From NCBI GenBank assembly GCA_965240325.2, contig OZ251252.1, positions 310,001 to 374,000 of the forward strand: DNA of 64,000 nt. Reading direction: 5' to 3'. Numbering within the stretch: position 1 is the first letter of the stretch; each line of letters opens with the position of its first letter. A program made the position numbers and the translations under genes. The notes under the pieces are model-generated. The model ran no database searches, was not told where the DNA came from, and saw only the letters and a program-made list of their open reading frames with translations. This document shows, piece after piece, positions 1 through 10,600 of this stretch. This DNA comes from Rebecca billardiae RCC1528 (taxonomy: Eukaryota; Haptophyta).

Positions 1-1893
1 CCGCCGCTGCCTCCCCGCCGCCCGCCACGCTCACCCTGCGCAAGGTCGCCCCCTGCCTCCTGCCCGAGTTCGACTCAATCGTCGCGCTCCGCGTGCGCGC
101 GCCACGGGTGTGGCCTCTGACTCTGAACGTGAGCCGGAACGGCGCGCACGCGCTCGCGGTGCGGCGGCGGGTGCTGTACATCAAGCGCAAGGGGTGCGCG
201 CGCGCGCACACACACGCCGCGCCGCCGCGCCGCGTGGCGCGCGCCCCCCCCGCCGCTCGCGCGCGCGCACACACCCGCTCACGCACGCCGCGCCGCACGC
301 CGCGCCGCGCCGCCGCCGCGCGCTGCCGCCGCGCGCCGCCGCCGCGCGCTGCCGCCGCGCGCTGCCCGGTGCTGCGGTGGGCGGCTTCGCAGTGGGCACC
401 TGCCGTACGCGGACGACCAGCGCGCGTTGCGCTCGCTGCTCTGCCAGCCCTTCGCCTCGCTCGCGCCCAAGCTCGGCCAGCTCCGCGCGCTGATGGTCCG
501 CGGGGGCATGGCGCCAGGCGGCGTCGCTTTCAGAGCGACGCCGCTGCCTGTCAGCGGCGGCGGCGGCGGCGGCGGCGGCGCCGCCGCCGCCGACGCGGGG
601 TCGTCGCGCGAGCAGTTCCTGAAGGACTTTGGATCCGGTGCGCCCGCGCGCCGCGCGCCGCGCCGCGCCGCGGTCTAGCGCGCGGGCCCGCCCGGCGCCT
701 GCGCATGGCGCCGCCGGGGGCGCGGCCGCGCGGCCGCGCCGCCGGACGACACGCGGCGCGGCGCGGCGCGGCGGCGCGCTGACGTGTGTGTGCGTGCGTG
801 CGCGGCCGCGCGCGCTCGCGCGCGCCTCGCCGCGCCGCGCACGGCGTGCACGCGCAGACGCGGCGCTGGTGGCGTTCGCGCGCCTCTTCTGCTCGGCGGA
901 CGACGAGCGCTCCTCGTTCTGCGGCGCCGCGCTCTTCGAAGGGCTGAGGGCAGGCGCGCCCGAGCTCGCCTACCGGTGTGTGCCCGTGTGTGTGTGCATG
1001 TGTGCGTGCGTTGCGTTGTGTGCGTGTGTGTGGCCGTCGGCATGCGTGTGTGTGCGCGCGTGCGGCGTCTTCCCCCGCGCCCAGGCAGGCAGGCAGCCAG
1101 CCAGCGCGCGCTGCGCCCGCCTCCACGCCCGCCCACGCGCGCGTGCCCCGACCTACCCTCAACCCCAACCCCAACCCCAACCCCAACCCTAACCCTAACC
1201 CTAACCCTAACCCTAACCCTAACCCTAACCCTAACGCAGCTACCTCGAGCTGTGGTGCGCGTGTGCGGCGCTGCAGCGCGGGCAGCTGGGCGGCGTGGCC
1301 GTGCGGCAGCTGCGGCTGGCGCTGCGCTACCCGGACTCGGCGGCGCCGGCGCGGCTACAGGACTGCGGCGCGGGCGGCGCGGGGGGCGGCGCCGCCGGCG
1401 CGGCGGTGCCGCTGCTGCAGCGCGGCTTTGTCTCGAGCGTCTGCACCGCCATCGAAGTGCGCGCACGCGCGCGCCGCGCGACGCGCGACGCGCGCCGCGC
1501 GCGCCGCACGCCCCGGCCGCGCGCGCGCGCGCGCGCGCCCGCCGGCGGCGCGCCCACCTCAACGCCGGCGCGTCCGCCGCCGCTGCGCGCGCGCAGGTGG
1601 CGCTGGCGGCGCGCGGCGCGGAGCTCGACGCCGCCATGGCCGCCTACCTGCGCGGCTGGGCGATGCCCCCGGACCCGGAGCTCGCCGGACTTTTCGGCGC
1701 CATGCTGGCTTACCACGACGTGCCGGCGCGCGCGGAGCTCGAGGCGCTGGCGAGCGCGGCGGCGGCGGCGGGGGGCGGCGGCGCGAGCTTCCCGCGGTGG
1801 CTGCTCGCCGCGCGCGCCGCGCTGCCGGCCACGCCCACCGCCACGCTCATCCGGCTGGCCACGGCCTTCAAGGCGGCGGCCCAGCTCGCGTAG
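1..1893 (+). CDS. 3' part of an unidentified multi-exon gene
   Basis: The 5' end lies outside the window. Exons that keep one frame with matching phases are 1-193, 393-637, 858-975, 1240-1456 and 1597-1893, with GTGCG or GTGTG donors and CAG acceptors. The frame ends in TAG at 1891-1893. The deduced protein contains segments such as VRRRVLYIKRK, SLLCQPFASLAPKLGQL, FLKDFGS and YLELWCA, and an Ala-rich alpha-helical C-terminus. I recognise no domain in it. The Gly tract at about 556-590 is low-complexity coding sequence. The fourth intron ends in a telomere-like CCCCAA/CCCTAA array directly before its acceptor. A helical-repeat scaffold protein is possible but unproven. Exon structure is fairly secure; function is unknown. 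Confidence 0.6.
1163..1234 (+). repeat. Telomere-like array (4 CCCCAA + 8 CCCTAA) at a 3' splice site
   Basis: Four CCCCAA units (1163-1186) run into eight perfect CCCTAA units (1187-1234). They are followed at once by CGCAG and the next exon at 1240. The array takes the place of the polypyrimidine tract of an intron in a gene whose frame continues on both sides, so it is an interstitial telomeric repeat and not a chromosome end. Confidence 0.9.
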
Positions 1894-2927
1894 GCGGCGG
1901 CGGCCGGGCGGACCGGAGGGCGCGGGGCCATGCGGCGCCGTGAGCCCCGGGCCGGGCCGCGGCCGCCGAAGTGGCGGCTTGGACCGGACTCCGTCGTGCG
2001 TGATTCTGGTGATCGAAGGCCATCCGTCGTCGTCGCCACCGCTTCGATATCTGCTGCTGCCGAACTAAACGTCCCGCGCGGCGGGGCCCGGGGCCGGGTC
2101 GTGCGCGCCGACAGCCGCGTCGCCGCGTCGGGCGGCGGGCGGCCGGGCGCCGTGTAAGCCCAGAGTATAGGCAGCGCGGAACTCGATCGTCGCGCGTATG
2201 CGCGTCGTATGTATCGCGCGCGGTAGTACGCGTCGTAGTATATATACTGCTCGTAGCTTCAGCAAGCGACTGACGAGTGACGAGCCGCGGAGTCAACGCC
2301 AAGGTCCGACCGTGTCCGTGTCCATGACCGAGACAGTCCGAGTTAGAGTAGTCGCGGTCGGCCGCCCGCGCGGGCTCCCGGGGCCAGTGCCCAGTCGGGC
2401 GGCTGACGGTGCCGCGACGCGCGCCAGTGAAGAGTGCTCGGCGGCGCCCGGCCGCGGTCCGCGCGCCGTCGCGCCGGGACCGGTGACGGTGAAGGCCACC
2501 CGGGTAGCTAGAGCAGCCCGCCGCGGGACACGCGGCGGTGGCCGGCGGCCCGTCGGACTCGCGTGAGTTCCCGGCCCGGGGCAGGCCGCCCGGCGGGGCC
2601 GGCCCCGGGCCCGGCTCCGGCCGCGCGGAGCAGGCCCGCGGGCGCAGCCCGTGGCGCCGGGCCGAACCGTCAACTGCCGCGGCGGCCCACTGCGCCACCG
2701 TGCTGCAGCGTGTACGGAGTATACGGTCAACGCCTCGGTGAGACAGAGTAACTGACGTTAGTCGTCCGGCGGGATCGGACGACGATGACGACGTGAGTCG
2801 TCGTCATTAGTAGCTGCTAGTCGTTCATTATATTCGTCGTTATTTCACTGCCACCAGCCACGCCGGACTCGTCGCCGCCAGTCCGCGGTACGGTCGGTCC
2901 GAGCGACAGGCATGAGGCATCAGCGGC
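1894..2927. other. Intergenic region between two convergent genes
   Basis: The region lies between the stop of the partial gene and the stop of the minus-strand exostosin-like gene. It holds a short TA-rich patch near 2236-2250. The open frames here have no recognisable domain and are typical of GC-rich DNA. I see no RNA gene. Confidence 0.5.
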
Positions 2928-5156
2928 TCAGCGCAGCCGTTGGCTTGCCCGCCATGCGCGCGCAACCACCGCGTCGAACGCAGAGACCGCATCGCAGATG
3001 ACGACGCCACCATCATCATGGCTGCCACCATGCCGTACTGCTGGCCCGCCCGCGCTGAGACAGTCGTCCCGCCGGTAGACGAAGAAGGGAAGCACGCGCT
3101 GCAGCTCCGCGCGCATCTGCGCGAGCCGCGGCGCGTCGAGGCTGAGCCGGTACAGCGCGTCCAGCCACGGCGGGCCCCCCTGCTCTGACTCGCCAGGGCC
3201 TGCGCTGGCCCCTCTGGCGCGTGCCAGGCGGCCCCTCCGACTCTCCAGAGCCTCGGACTCTCCCGCCGGGCCTCCGCCAGCACGCGCCGCCGCCGCCCGC
3301 TCGGCCGCTGTCTCAATCTGCCGCGCGGGCACGAACGTGGCGAAGCGATCGTACCGCAGGACCAGGGTGCCGCCTGCGCTGAGCGTGACGGTGGCGGCGG
3401 GGTCTCCCACCGGGTGGTGCTGCGTGGGGTCGGCGCTGCTGCCGGCGGCGCCGGCGGCGGTGGCGGTGGTGGCGGCGGGCGGCGCGCGGTCGGCGTCGTC
3501 CGCTGCCAGCGGGCGCGGCGCCCGCCACGCCCACCACGCGGGCTCGCCCTCGACAAAGGCGCGGTGGCCATCCTCGACGAACGCGACCACGCAGCCGGAC
3601 AGCATGGCGGCGTACGCGTGCGAGCGGCCCTTCTCGTCGCCGGGCGGCTCGATCACCACCTCCGCGTGGACCAGCGCTCGGTACGGGTTGGCGGTGCAGT
3701 TGCCGCTGCACTCGCGCGCGCGCCCCGGCTTGCACAGCGCGCGCATGCTCCGCCTGGCGCAGCCGCCGCGCGCCGCGTGCGCCGCCATCGCGCGGTGCAC
3801 GCGCGGCCGCACCGTCTGCATGCCGCGGAAGCGGTCCTTGCCGCGCCGCACCGAGTCGGCGTCGTACAGCACGCCAATCCCCCGGCGCTGCTGCGGCCGC
3901 GCGGCGGCGGCACTCGTCCAGTCCACCGCGCTGACCATACCAACAGTGCGCGGGAGTGTCACGAGGAGCGGCCCACCGCCGAACGTCCTGAGGCTCGAGC
4001 CGCGGGCGTCCGCCTGCGCGAGCAGCCGCTCCCGCCGGCGCAGCTCCTCCTCGGCGCCGTCCCGCCATCGGCACGCGCTCAGCAGGCTGCGCCCGCACGG
4101 ACTCGAGCCGCGCGCGCCCGCCCGGCGCGCGAGCAGCTGCCTGCTGCTGCTGCTGCGCCGCAGCCTCCGCACGTCCCGGGCGGCGCCGTCGCGCCACCCG
4201 CCGCACATGCGCAGGCTGCGCGCGCACAGCTGCTCGATGTGCGCGGTCGGGCGCGAGCTCATCTGCACGCCGAGCACGAGCCGGTCCAAGAACCCGGGCG
4301 GCTTCCTCCCCAGCGCCTCGACGCTCCAACCCATGTCGTCGGGGTCGAGCGAGCGGGGCTCAATCACAACGACCACGCGCGCGCGCGGCCGCTCGGCGCG
4401 GCGGCGCGGGTGGTGCGGCGCCGCGCCCTTGGGCTGCTGCAGGAAGAGGGCGCCCACGGCCTTCCAGTACGCGTGCACCACGGCGCGCGTCAGGCACAGC
4501 TTCCTCGGCCCGTCCACGGTCTCGTCGTTGTTCAGCATGAACCAGTGCAGACGCAGCGACGGGACATAGACCACCTCTGCGGCCTCGCACCAGCGCGCAG
4601 CGTCGGACGAGCGCGCGCGCGCCTTGAGCTCGTCGGTGCTGCGCGCGCCGTCGCCGCAGATGGTCGTGCCCGCGCGGCGCAGCACCCTCGACAGCACGTA
4701 CCGCTCGTGCGCCACCTGGTCGTAATAGGCCCCGAAAAGTCCGGGCCGGTCCGGGCCGCTGTGGTGCACGCACAGGTCCGCGGGCACAGAACCGGACACG
4801 GCGCCTTCGCCGAGCAGCCCGTCGCGGGCGCACGCGACGAGGGACGCGTTGAAGAGGTAGTCGGGGGAGAGGATGGTCGCGTTGAGCACGCGCATCGACG
4901 GCAGCAGCGTGGGTGGCCCCGCGTCATCCCCCGCGTCGCCGGCGAGCGCGGCCATACGCTCCAGCCACGGAGCCTTGGAGCGGTTGGCGACGCAGTGGGC
5001 GCCGCGGTCGCGCGCGAAGATGTTGCGGAAGAGCTCGCTCACCGCAACGCGCGGGCGTGCAAGCGCGGGCGGCGTGTCCGTGCTGCTGATGCACGCGATG
5101 CCGCGGACGAGGGCAGCGAACACGACGACCAGCTTGCAGCGTGCCGCCATCATCAC
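2928..5156 (-). CDS. Exostosin-like (GT47-type) secretory glycosyltransferase
   Basis: Single-exon gene of 742 residues. The start at 5156 is the first of three consecutive Met codons and opens a hydrophobic leader (KLVVVFAALVRGIACISS), a signal peptide or type II anchor for the Golgi. The C-terminal half has the exostosin hallmark: RALVHAEVVIEPPGDEKGRS followed by HAYAAMLSGCVVAFVED. In exostosins this corresponds to the nucleotide-sugar-binding segment, in which a conserved stretch on a small number of cells' surplus fades to a 'G-C-hydrophobic' strand. Upstream, RGIGVLYDADSVRRGKDRFRGM is compatible with the preceding strand and loop. Cys residues and N-glycosylation motifs (NATI, NASL, NCTA) fit a luminal protein. 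Family members add sugars to extracellular polysaccharides; the donor and acceptor cannot be read from sequence. Family assignment is fairly confident; specificity is unknown. Confidence 0.7.
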   Translation of the reverse strand: MMMAARCKLVVVFAALVRGIACISSTDTPPALARPRVAVSELFRNIFARDRGAHCVANRSKAPWLERMAALAGDAGDDAGPPTLLPSMRVLNATILSPDYLFNASLVACARDGLLGEGAVSGSVPADLCVHHSGPDRPGLFGAYYDQVAHERYVLSRVLRRAGTTICGDGARSTDELKARARSSDAARWCEAAEVVYVPSLRLHWFMLNNDETVDGPRKLCLTRAVVHAYWKAVGALFLQQPKGAAPHHPRRRAERPRARVVVVIEPRSLDPDDMGWSVEALGRKPPGFLDRLVLGVQMSSRPTAHIEQLCARSLRMCGGWRDGAARDVRRLRRSSSSRQLLARRAGARGSSPCGRSLLSACRWRDGAEEELRRRERLLAQADARGSSLRTFGGGPLLVTLPRTVGMVSAVDWTSAAAARPQQRRGIGVLYDADSVRRGKDRFRGMQTVRPRVHRAMAAHAARGGCARRSMRALCKPGRARECSGNCTANPYRALVHAEVVIEPPGDEKGRSHAYAAMLSGCVVAFVEDGHRAFVEGEPAWWAWRAPRPLAADDADRAPPAATTATAAGAAGSSADPTQHHPVGDPAATVTLSAGGTLVLRYDRFATFVPARQIETAAERAAAARAGGGPAGESEALESRRGRLARARGASAGPGESEQGGPPWLDALYRLSLDAPRLAQMRAELQRVLPFFVYRRDDCLSAGGPAVRHGGSHDDGGVVICDAVSAFDAVVARAWRASQRLR

Positions 5157-5720
5157 AATTGCCTCGGCGGCTCGGCCCCGAGATTTTGCGTCTAGCCGTA
5201 TCTGGACGAAGCAGTACGAGACCGGCCTGTTCAGACTTCAGCAGTCTTCAGGGTTCAGACTCATTCTATGATTTAACTTGAAGCTACTTACAGTTTATTT
5301 GTTTTAACGTGCGTAAGGCTCACGGTGGCAGGTTGCCGCGCCGTCCTTAGGTGAATGAGCCCGACGAGTGGCGATCGTACGTATGATACGACGGCGGATA
5401 TGGCGGATATGTAGCGTGCGCATCGGAGCCGGCGCCGCCCGGCGCCCGGGTGCCCGGCCCGGTGCGCCCGCGGGGCGCCCTCGCGGGCGGCGGGCCGGCG
5501 CCAGCAGCGCCGCGGCCCGAGGCAGCGTCGAGCGGTGCCACCAACGACCAACCGGCGAGCAGCAGCGCACTATCACATTCGGCGCATCATCTAGACCCCA
5601 GGCCCAGGCTGCAGCCCCGGACTGGGCTGACGCCGCTGGCGGGTCTTAAATCTGTCCGTCTGTAAGTCTGACCGGGGCTGGCGGCGTTATAACCAGCTCG
5701 CGACTGTGCTCAGAGAGCGC
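5157..5720. other. Intergenic spacer
   Basis: This is the upstream flank of the exostosin-like gene (minus strand) and the downstream flank of the next minus-strand gene. It includes a more AT-rich patch at about 5270-5310. No gene or repeat was recognised. Confidence 0.4.
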
Positions 5721-6254
5721 TCAGAGCATCTCGACGTTGTCGTTGGTCGCGCGGTCGGCGAGCGGGTGCTTCTCGCTGAAGGAGCAGTCGAGCTGCACCA
5801 CGCCGTACTCGACGAGGTCGACGTGCATCGCCTGCTGGGCGATCGCGCAGCAGCAGCAGCACGCGCCGAGCGCGGCGCTCGCCAGCGCGTGCTCCTCGAT
5901 CGAATATTTTTGTGCGAGGCGGCGGCGGACGACGACGACGAGGACGAGGAGGGCGACGAGCTCGGCGTACACGAGCGGCCACCACGCGCCCGGCGTGACG
6001 ATCAGCGCCGCGGTGAGCAGTCCGGACGCCAGCAGCACGCGGTCGAAGCGCGCGACGCCCGCGCGGCCCGCCGCGCGCGCGAGCGGCACGCACGGCGCGC
6101 AGGCGGAGCAGAGCGGCATCATGCAGTAGGGCGAGGCGAAGCAGCTGCACAGGTGCGCCGCCCAGCGCCCGCGCGCCGGCGTGATCGGCATGCCCGTGTA
6201 CGCCCCCCAGCTCCCGCGCGCGTCCGCCCACCAGCCGCGCAAGGCGGCCGCCAT
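5721..6254 (-). CDS. Cys-rich PLAC8-like membrane-associated protein
   Basis: A 177-residue single-exon frame starting at ATG 6254. The N-terminal half contains a Cys cluster (HLCSCFASPYC and MMPLCSACAPC), then two hydrophobic stretches (ASGLLTAALIVTPGAWWPLV and ELVALLVLVVVV). Near the C-terminus a second Cys run, GACCCCCAIAQQAMHVD, resembles the second PLAC8 box, in which a Cys run is followed by a C-A-x-x-Q motif. PLAC8 proteins sit at membranes and act in cell-size control or metal transport. The overall length fits, but spacing between the Cys boxes is looser than in classical members, so only a family-like call is made. The start lies 124 bases from the left end of the fold-back element. 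Confidence 0.5.
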   Translation of the reverse strand: MAAALRGWWADARGSWGAYTGMPITPARGRWAAHLCSCFASPYCMMPLCSACAPCVPLARAAGRAGVARFDRVLLASGLLTAALIVTPGAWWPLVYAELVALLVLVVVVRRRLAQKYSIEEHALASAALGACCCCCAIAQQAMHVDLVEYGVVQLDCSFSEKHPLADRATNDNVEML

Positions 6255-6378
6255 GGCGGCACGGACCTTGACGACTGCGCCCTATTTTCCGTCGGACGGG
6301 CGCGTGCGCAGCACCGGACTGCCGAGGGCACTGGCGAATATGGGCAAAAAGAAATGTCCGCGACATCGCGGCGGCCGA

Positions 6379-7510
6379 GCCAAGGGCGGTAAGGGCTGTC
6401 CACTCCCAGTGGCGGCGGTGACAGAGGTTGGTTCCCGCTTCGCTGCTGCGCGGCCTCGCTCCAGCGACTAACTCTCGTGGGCGCCCGCCCCGGGGGGCGA
6501 GTGGGGCGCGCACGGCGCGAGCTCCTGCGGCCGTGTACGCGCGCGCGGAGGCGGCGCGCGCGGCTGGGCAGGTGCTAGGGAGTGTATGTCGCCCTCCCAC
6601 GCCGCGCGCCTTGCTCGCCGCCGCTGTCGCCGCGCCTCAGGCCAGCGCGCACGCGTGCGCCGCCTCCAGAGCCAGCCTCGGGCCCGCGGCAGCTGGCCGC
6701 GCGCGTGTGGTGCGCGGTCTGGTCGGCGCGAGTCGGTCGGGGCCATCGGGCGAGGTTCGCATACTATAGACGCGCGCTCTGCCGCCGCGCGCCGCCGCGC
6801 ACGGTTGTCATGGGTCGACACGCAAGCATCTTAGGTCTGACACGAACTGCAGCACGAATGCGAAAATGCTCATGTTTGGACGCTCATGGAGACGCTGAAG
6901 AGCACAACAGACGAGCGCAGGCGATGGAGAGCGGGGCAATGCACTCATTGGACGCCGTACACGCACCCAATGCGGCCGCCTATCACGCGCATGGGCGCTC
7001 ACTGTCGCGTGTTCGAGCTCATTTCTGCTTGTCGTGCATTCATCGATCAGCTTCCTTCAACAGCTTCACGGGATGGTACCGGGCCCATGCGCGGCGGCGC
7101 GCGGCGGCAGAGCGCGCGTCTATAGTATGCGAACCTCGCCCGATGGCCCCGACCGACTCGCGCCGACCAGACCGCGCACCACACGCGCGCGGCCAGCTGC
7201 CGCGGGCCCGAGGCTGGCTCTGGAGGCGGCGCACGCGTGCGCGCTGGCCTGAGGCGCGGCGACAGCGGCGGCGAGCAAGGCGCGCGGCGTGGGAGGGCGA
7301 CATACACTCCCTAGCACCTGCCCAGCCGCGCGCGCCGCCTCCGCGCGCGCGTACACGGCCGCAGGAGCTCGCGCCGTGCGCGCCCCACTCGCCCCCCGGG
7401 GCGGGCGCCCACGAGAGTTAGTCGCTGGAGCGAGGCCGCGCAGCAGCGAAGCGGGAACCAACCTCTGTCACCGCCGCCACTGGGAGTTGACAGCCCTTAC
7501 CGCCCTTGGC
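6379..7510. mobile_element. Fold-back (long inverted repeat) element, copy 1
   Basis: Two 423-base arms (6379-6801 and 7088-7510) are reverse complements with only scattered differences and surround a 286-base spacer of lower GC. The outer ends are GCCAAGGGCGGTAAGGGCTG and its complement. Taking CCAAGG...CCTTGG as the boundary, CCGAG occurs on both sides (6375-6379 and 7510-7514), a plausible 5-base target duplication. A diverged relative at 22486-23175 shows this is a repeat family. No transposase is encoded, so it would be non-autonomous. It fills the interval between the divergent starts at 6254 and 7602 and must influence, or at least separate, their promoters. Confidence 0.75.
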
Positions 7511-7601
7511 CGAGCCGAGCCGCACGCTCGCCACCACCCCGCTGCGGGATCCCGCGGCCGCCGCTCAACGCGCCAGCGCCTTGGACCGCCGCGCCGCCGC
7601 G

Positions 7602-10600
7602 ATGGAGGCCGAGCCCTCGCCCTCGGCGGCGGCGCCGCTCGCGACCGTGCTCGTCGAGTTCGTGCTGCCCAAGCCCATGCCCGCCCCCCTCGACGCCGCC
7701 GTCCACGCCCCGACCGGCACCGCGGGCGCGCGGTTTGTGGCAGAGCACACACGCGCGCGCGCCGCGCTCGGCGACGCGCTCGCTGGGCCGGCGCCCGCGC
7801 CGCAGCTCGAGGCGCTCGAGGCGTACATCCCGCTCGCGGCGCTCCTCGTCTCGCTTGACGACGCCCCCGGCGCGCTCGTCGACGGCGCGCGCCTGCCGAT
7901 CTTCCAGTGGACCTCAGCGCTCGGTGTGACGCGTGCGCGCGCGCGCCGCCGCCGCCGCCGCCGCCGCCGGCGGCGGCGCGCGGCGCATCCCGAGCGCGCG
8001 CGGTGTGTGCGCTCCTGTGCGGCGTGTGCGCTGCGCCGCGGCGGCGGGAGCCCCCGGATGCGCGCCCTCGCGCACACCCCCGCAGCTGCTCCGGCGCGCT
8101 CACAGCCGCCCGCCGCTGCGCCGGGCCGTGCGCGTGTGCGCGTGCGCGCGCCCCCGCTGCGACGCTCGCTCGCTCGTTGGGGTGTGGGCGCAGGCACGTC
8201 CGGCGCCGTGCTGGAGGGGGGCGCGCACTTCGAGCTGGCGATGTGCCTCGTCGCGCGCGCGCTCGCGCAGCTCAACGCTGCCGCCACGCGCGCCTCCGCC
8301 GCCCTCACCGCCGCGGAGCGCCTGGCCGCCGCCGACGCGTGCGCGCGCGCTCTCCGCGACGCCGCGGGCTGCCTTGAGTGCGCGCGCGGCGTGGCGGAGG
8401 CGGCGGCGGCGGCGGGTGGGAAGGCCATGCCGCAGGGTGTGGCGGAGGTCCACCCGCCCACGCTCGTCGCGCTCTCGCAGCTCTGTGTCGCGCTGGCCGG
8501 TGCGCGCGCCGCGCGGCGCGGCGCGCCCGCGCGCCCGCGGCCCCCGAGCCGCGCCAATGGTTTTATTGCGCGGCTGCGAGGTTTGTTTTTTGGGAAATCA
8601 AACGCTCCGGGGCGGCAGCATTCGTGTGCGCGCCTGCTTCTCACGCGGGCTCTGCTCGCGCGCGCAGCAGCCAGCGCGCTACCGTGGGCCTGCACACGCA
8701 CGCACGCGCGCGCGCGCCACGGCCGCCCGCCCTGTCGCCCGCCCTCACCGCCGCGTGCCCTGCTGCGTCGCGCGCGCCGCCCCCTCCGGCACACCGCGGC
8801 CGCGCCGACGACTGCACGGCGCTTCGGCGGGGGCGCGCGTGTGCGCAGGCGAGTGCGCCGTGTCCAAGGCGGAGCGGGTGCACACCTCCGCCGCAGCGGT
8901 CGCGATGATCCGCCAGGTGCGGCGCCGCGCCGCGCTCGAGATTGCAATCTCCCGCGCTCGAGATTGCAATCTCCCGCGCTCGAGAGTGCAATCTCCCGCG
9001 CGCGCGCGGCGGGGAGATTGCAACCCCCCTCCGCGCGCGAGGGCGACGGCGTGGGCCGCAGCGGCGCGCGCGGCGGTGCCCCCAGACCCTCCGGCGGAGA
9101 TTGCAATCTCCCCCGTGGCTCAGCCCCGCGCCCCCCTCCCCTACGCCGCCCCCGCCGCCCGCCGCGCGCGCCCTGCCCTGCCCTGGCCCTCAGGATGTGC
9201 GCGCGCGCGCCGCGGCCGCCGCGGCCGCGCTCGCCGCCGCGCCGGCGCTGCGCTCGCCTCTCGCCTGCTACGCCGAGCTGGTGGCGGCGCACGCGGCGCT
9301 CGCGCAACTCTCGGCGCTGGCGGAGGCGGCGCACGCGAAGGCGGAGCATGCGCACGCCCTAGGCTTCAGCATGGCTGCCGTGCGCGCCTCAGAGGTGCGT
9401 CTGCCGCCCGCCGCCCAACGCCCAACGCCCAACGCCCAACGGCCAACGCCTGGCCGCCCGCCGCCGCGCCGCGCGCCAACCGAGTGCCGCGCGTGTGCCT
9501 GACTCACGCCGCCACCGCCGCCGCCACCGCCGCCGCCACCGCCGCCGCGCACAGGGCCTGCCGTCGGTGGAAGCAGCGCTCGCGGCGCGCAGCACGGCAC
9601 CGTGCCTCCCGCCGCGCGGCGTGCGCCGCGCGCTCGCCCTCCGCGCCGCGCTCGACGCGAGCGCCGCCGCCGCGCGCGCGCGCGACGTGGCGTGGCGCGC
9701 CGAGAACGACCGGCTCTACTTCGAGGTGAGTACTAGTGACCTGCGGGCGCGATGCGCGCGCGCGGCCGGCGGTTACGCCGGCGGTTACGCGGGGCCGGCG
9801 GGGACGTTGGCGGCTTCTCCTCGCCGGGAGCGGGCGCACCGCGGGGCGCCTGCATGCGTGGCGCATGCGTGGCGCCGCCGCCGCCGCCGCGCACTGCACC
9901 ATACACACACGCACACACACCCGCGCGCGCGCGCGCGACACCGCGACAACAGGTGCCCACCGGCGTGGCGGCGCTGCGCTTCCCGCCGCCCAAGTGCATC
10001 ACGCCGCCCGAGCGGCCGCACCGCGCCGCGGACGCGCGCGAGCTGCACGAGCATGCGCCGCAGTGCGGCTATGCGGTTGACGAGATCAAGCTGCGGCCGG
10101 CGCGGCCCACAGAGACGGCAGCGGCGGGCGCGGCGGCGGGCGACGCGGCGGGTGGCGCAGCCGAGGCGGCGGGGCCGGCGGGCGGCGCGGGCGCGGCGGG
10201 CGCCGCCACGGCGGGGGGCGCGGCCCCGCCGGCCGCACCGCACGCCGCCGCCGCCGCCGCCGCCACTCCCGGCGGCGGCGGCGGCGCGGCCGTGGGCGGC
10301 GGCGCGGCGCCCGCGCCCACCGCAGCCGTCGAGCGATTCAGGGGGTTCAACTGGGAGGCGATGGCGGCGGGCCGCGCGTGGGCGCCCGTGCACGTGGGCT
10401 GGCTGAGCAAGCAGGGCGCGACGCGCGGCCTCCTCGCCGCATGGTCGTGGCAGGAGCGCCTGTTCGCGCTCTGCTCCGACGGGCGCCTCCGCTACTATCG
10501 CGTGCTCTCGCCCTCCGATCGCGTGCCGGAGGAGCGCGGCGCCGTCAACCTGCGCGCGGTCGCGGCGGTCGAGGCGAAGGGCAAGCGGCTCACGCTGCGC

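Noticed and set aside
1163-1234. True telomere or chromosome end
   Set aside because: Coding exons in phase continue on both sides and the array abuts a splice acceptor.
3414-5195. 593-codon plus-strand frame over the exostosin-like gene
   Set aside because: Low-complexity translation; the minus-strand frame carries a signal peptide and exostosin motif.
6339-6471. Short plus-strand peptide beginning MGKKKCPRHRGGR
   Set aside because: It runs into the fold-back arm and is divergent to the PLAC8-like promoter; length and composition give no support.
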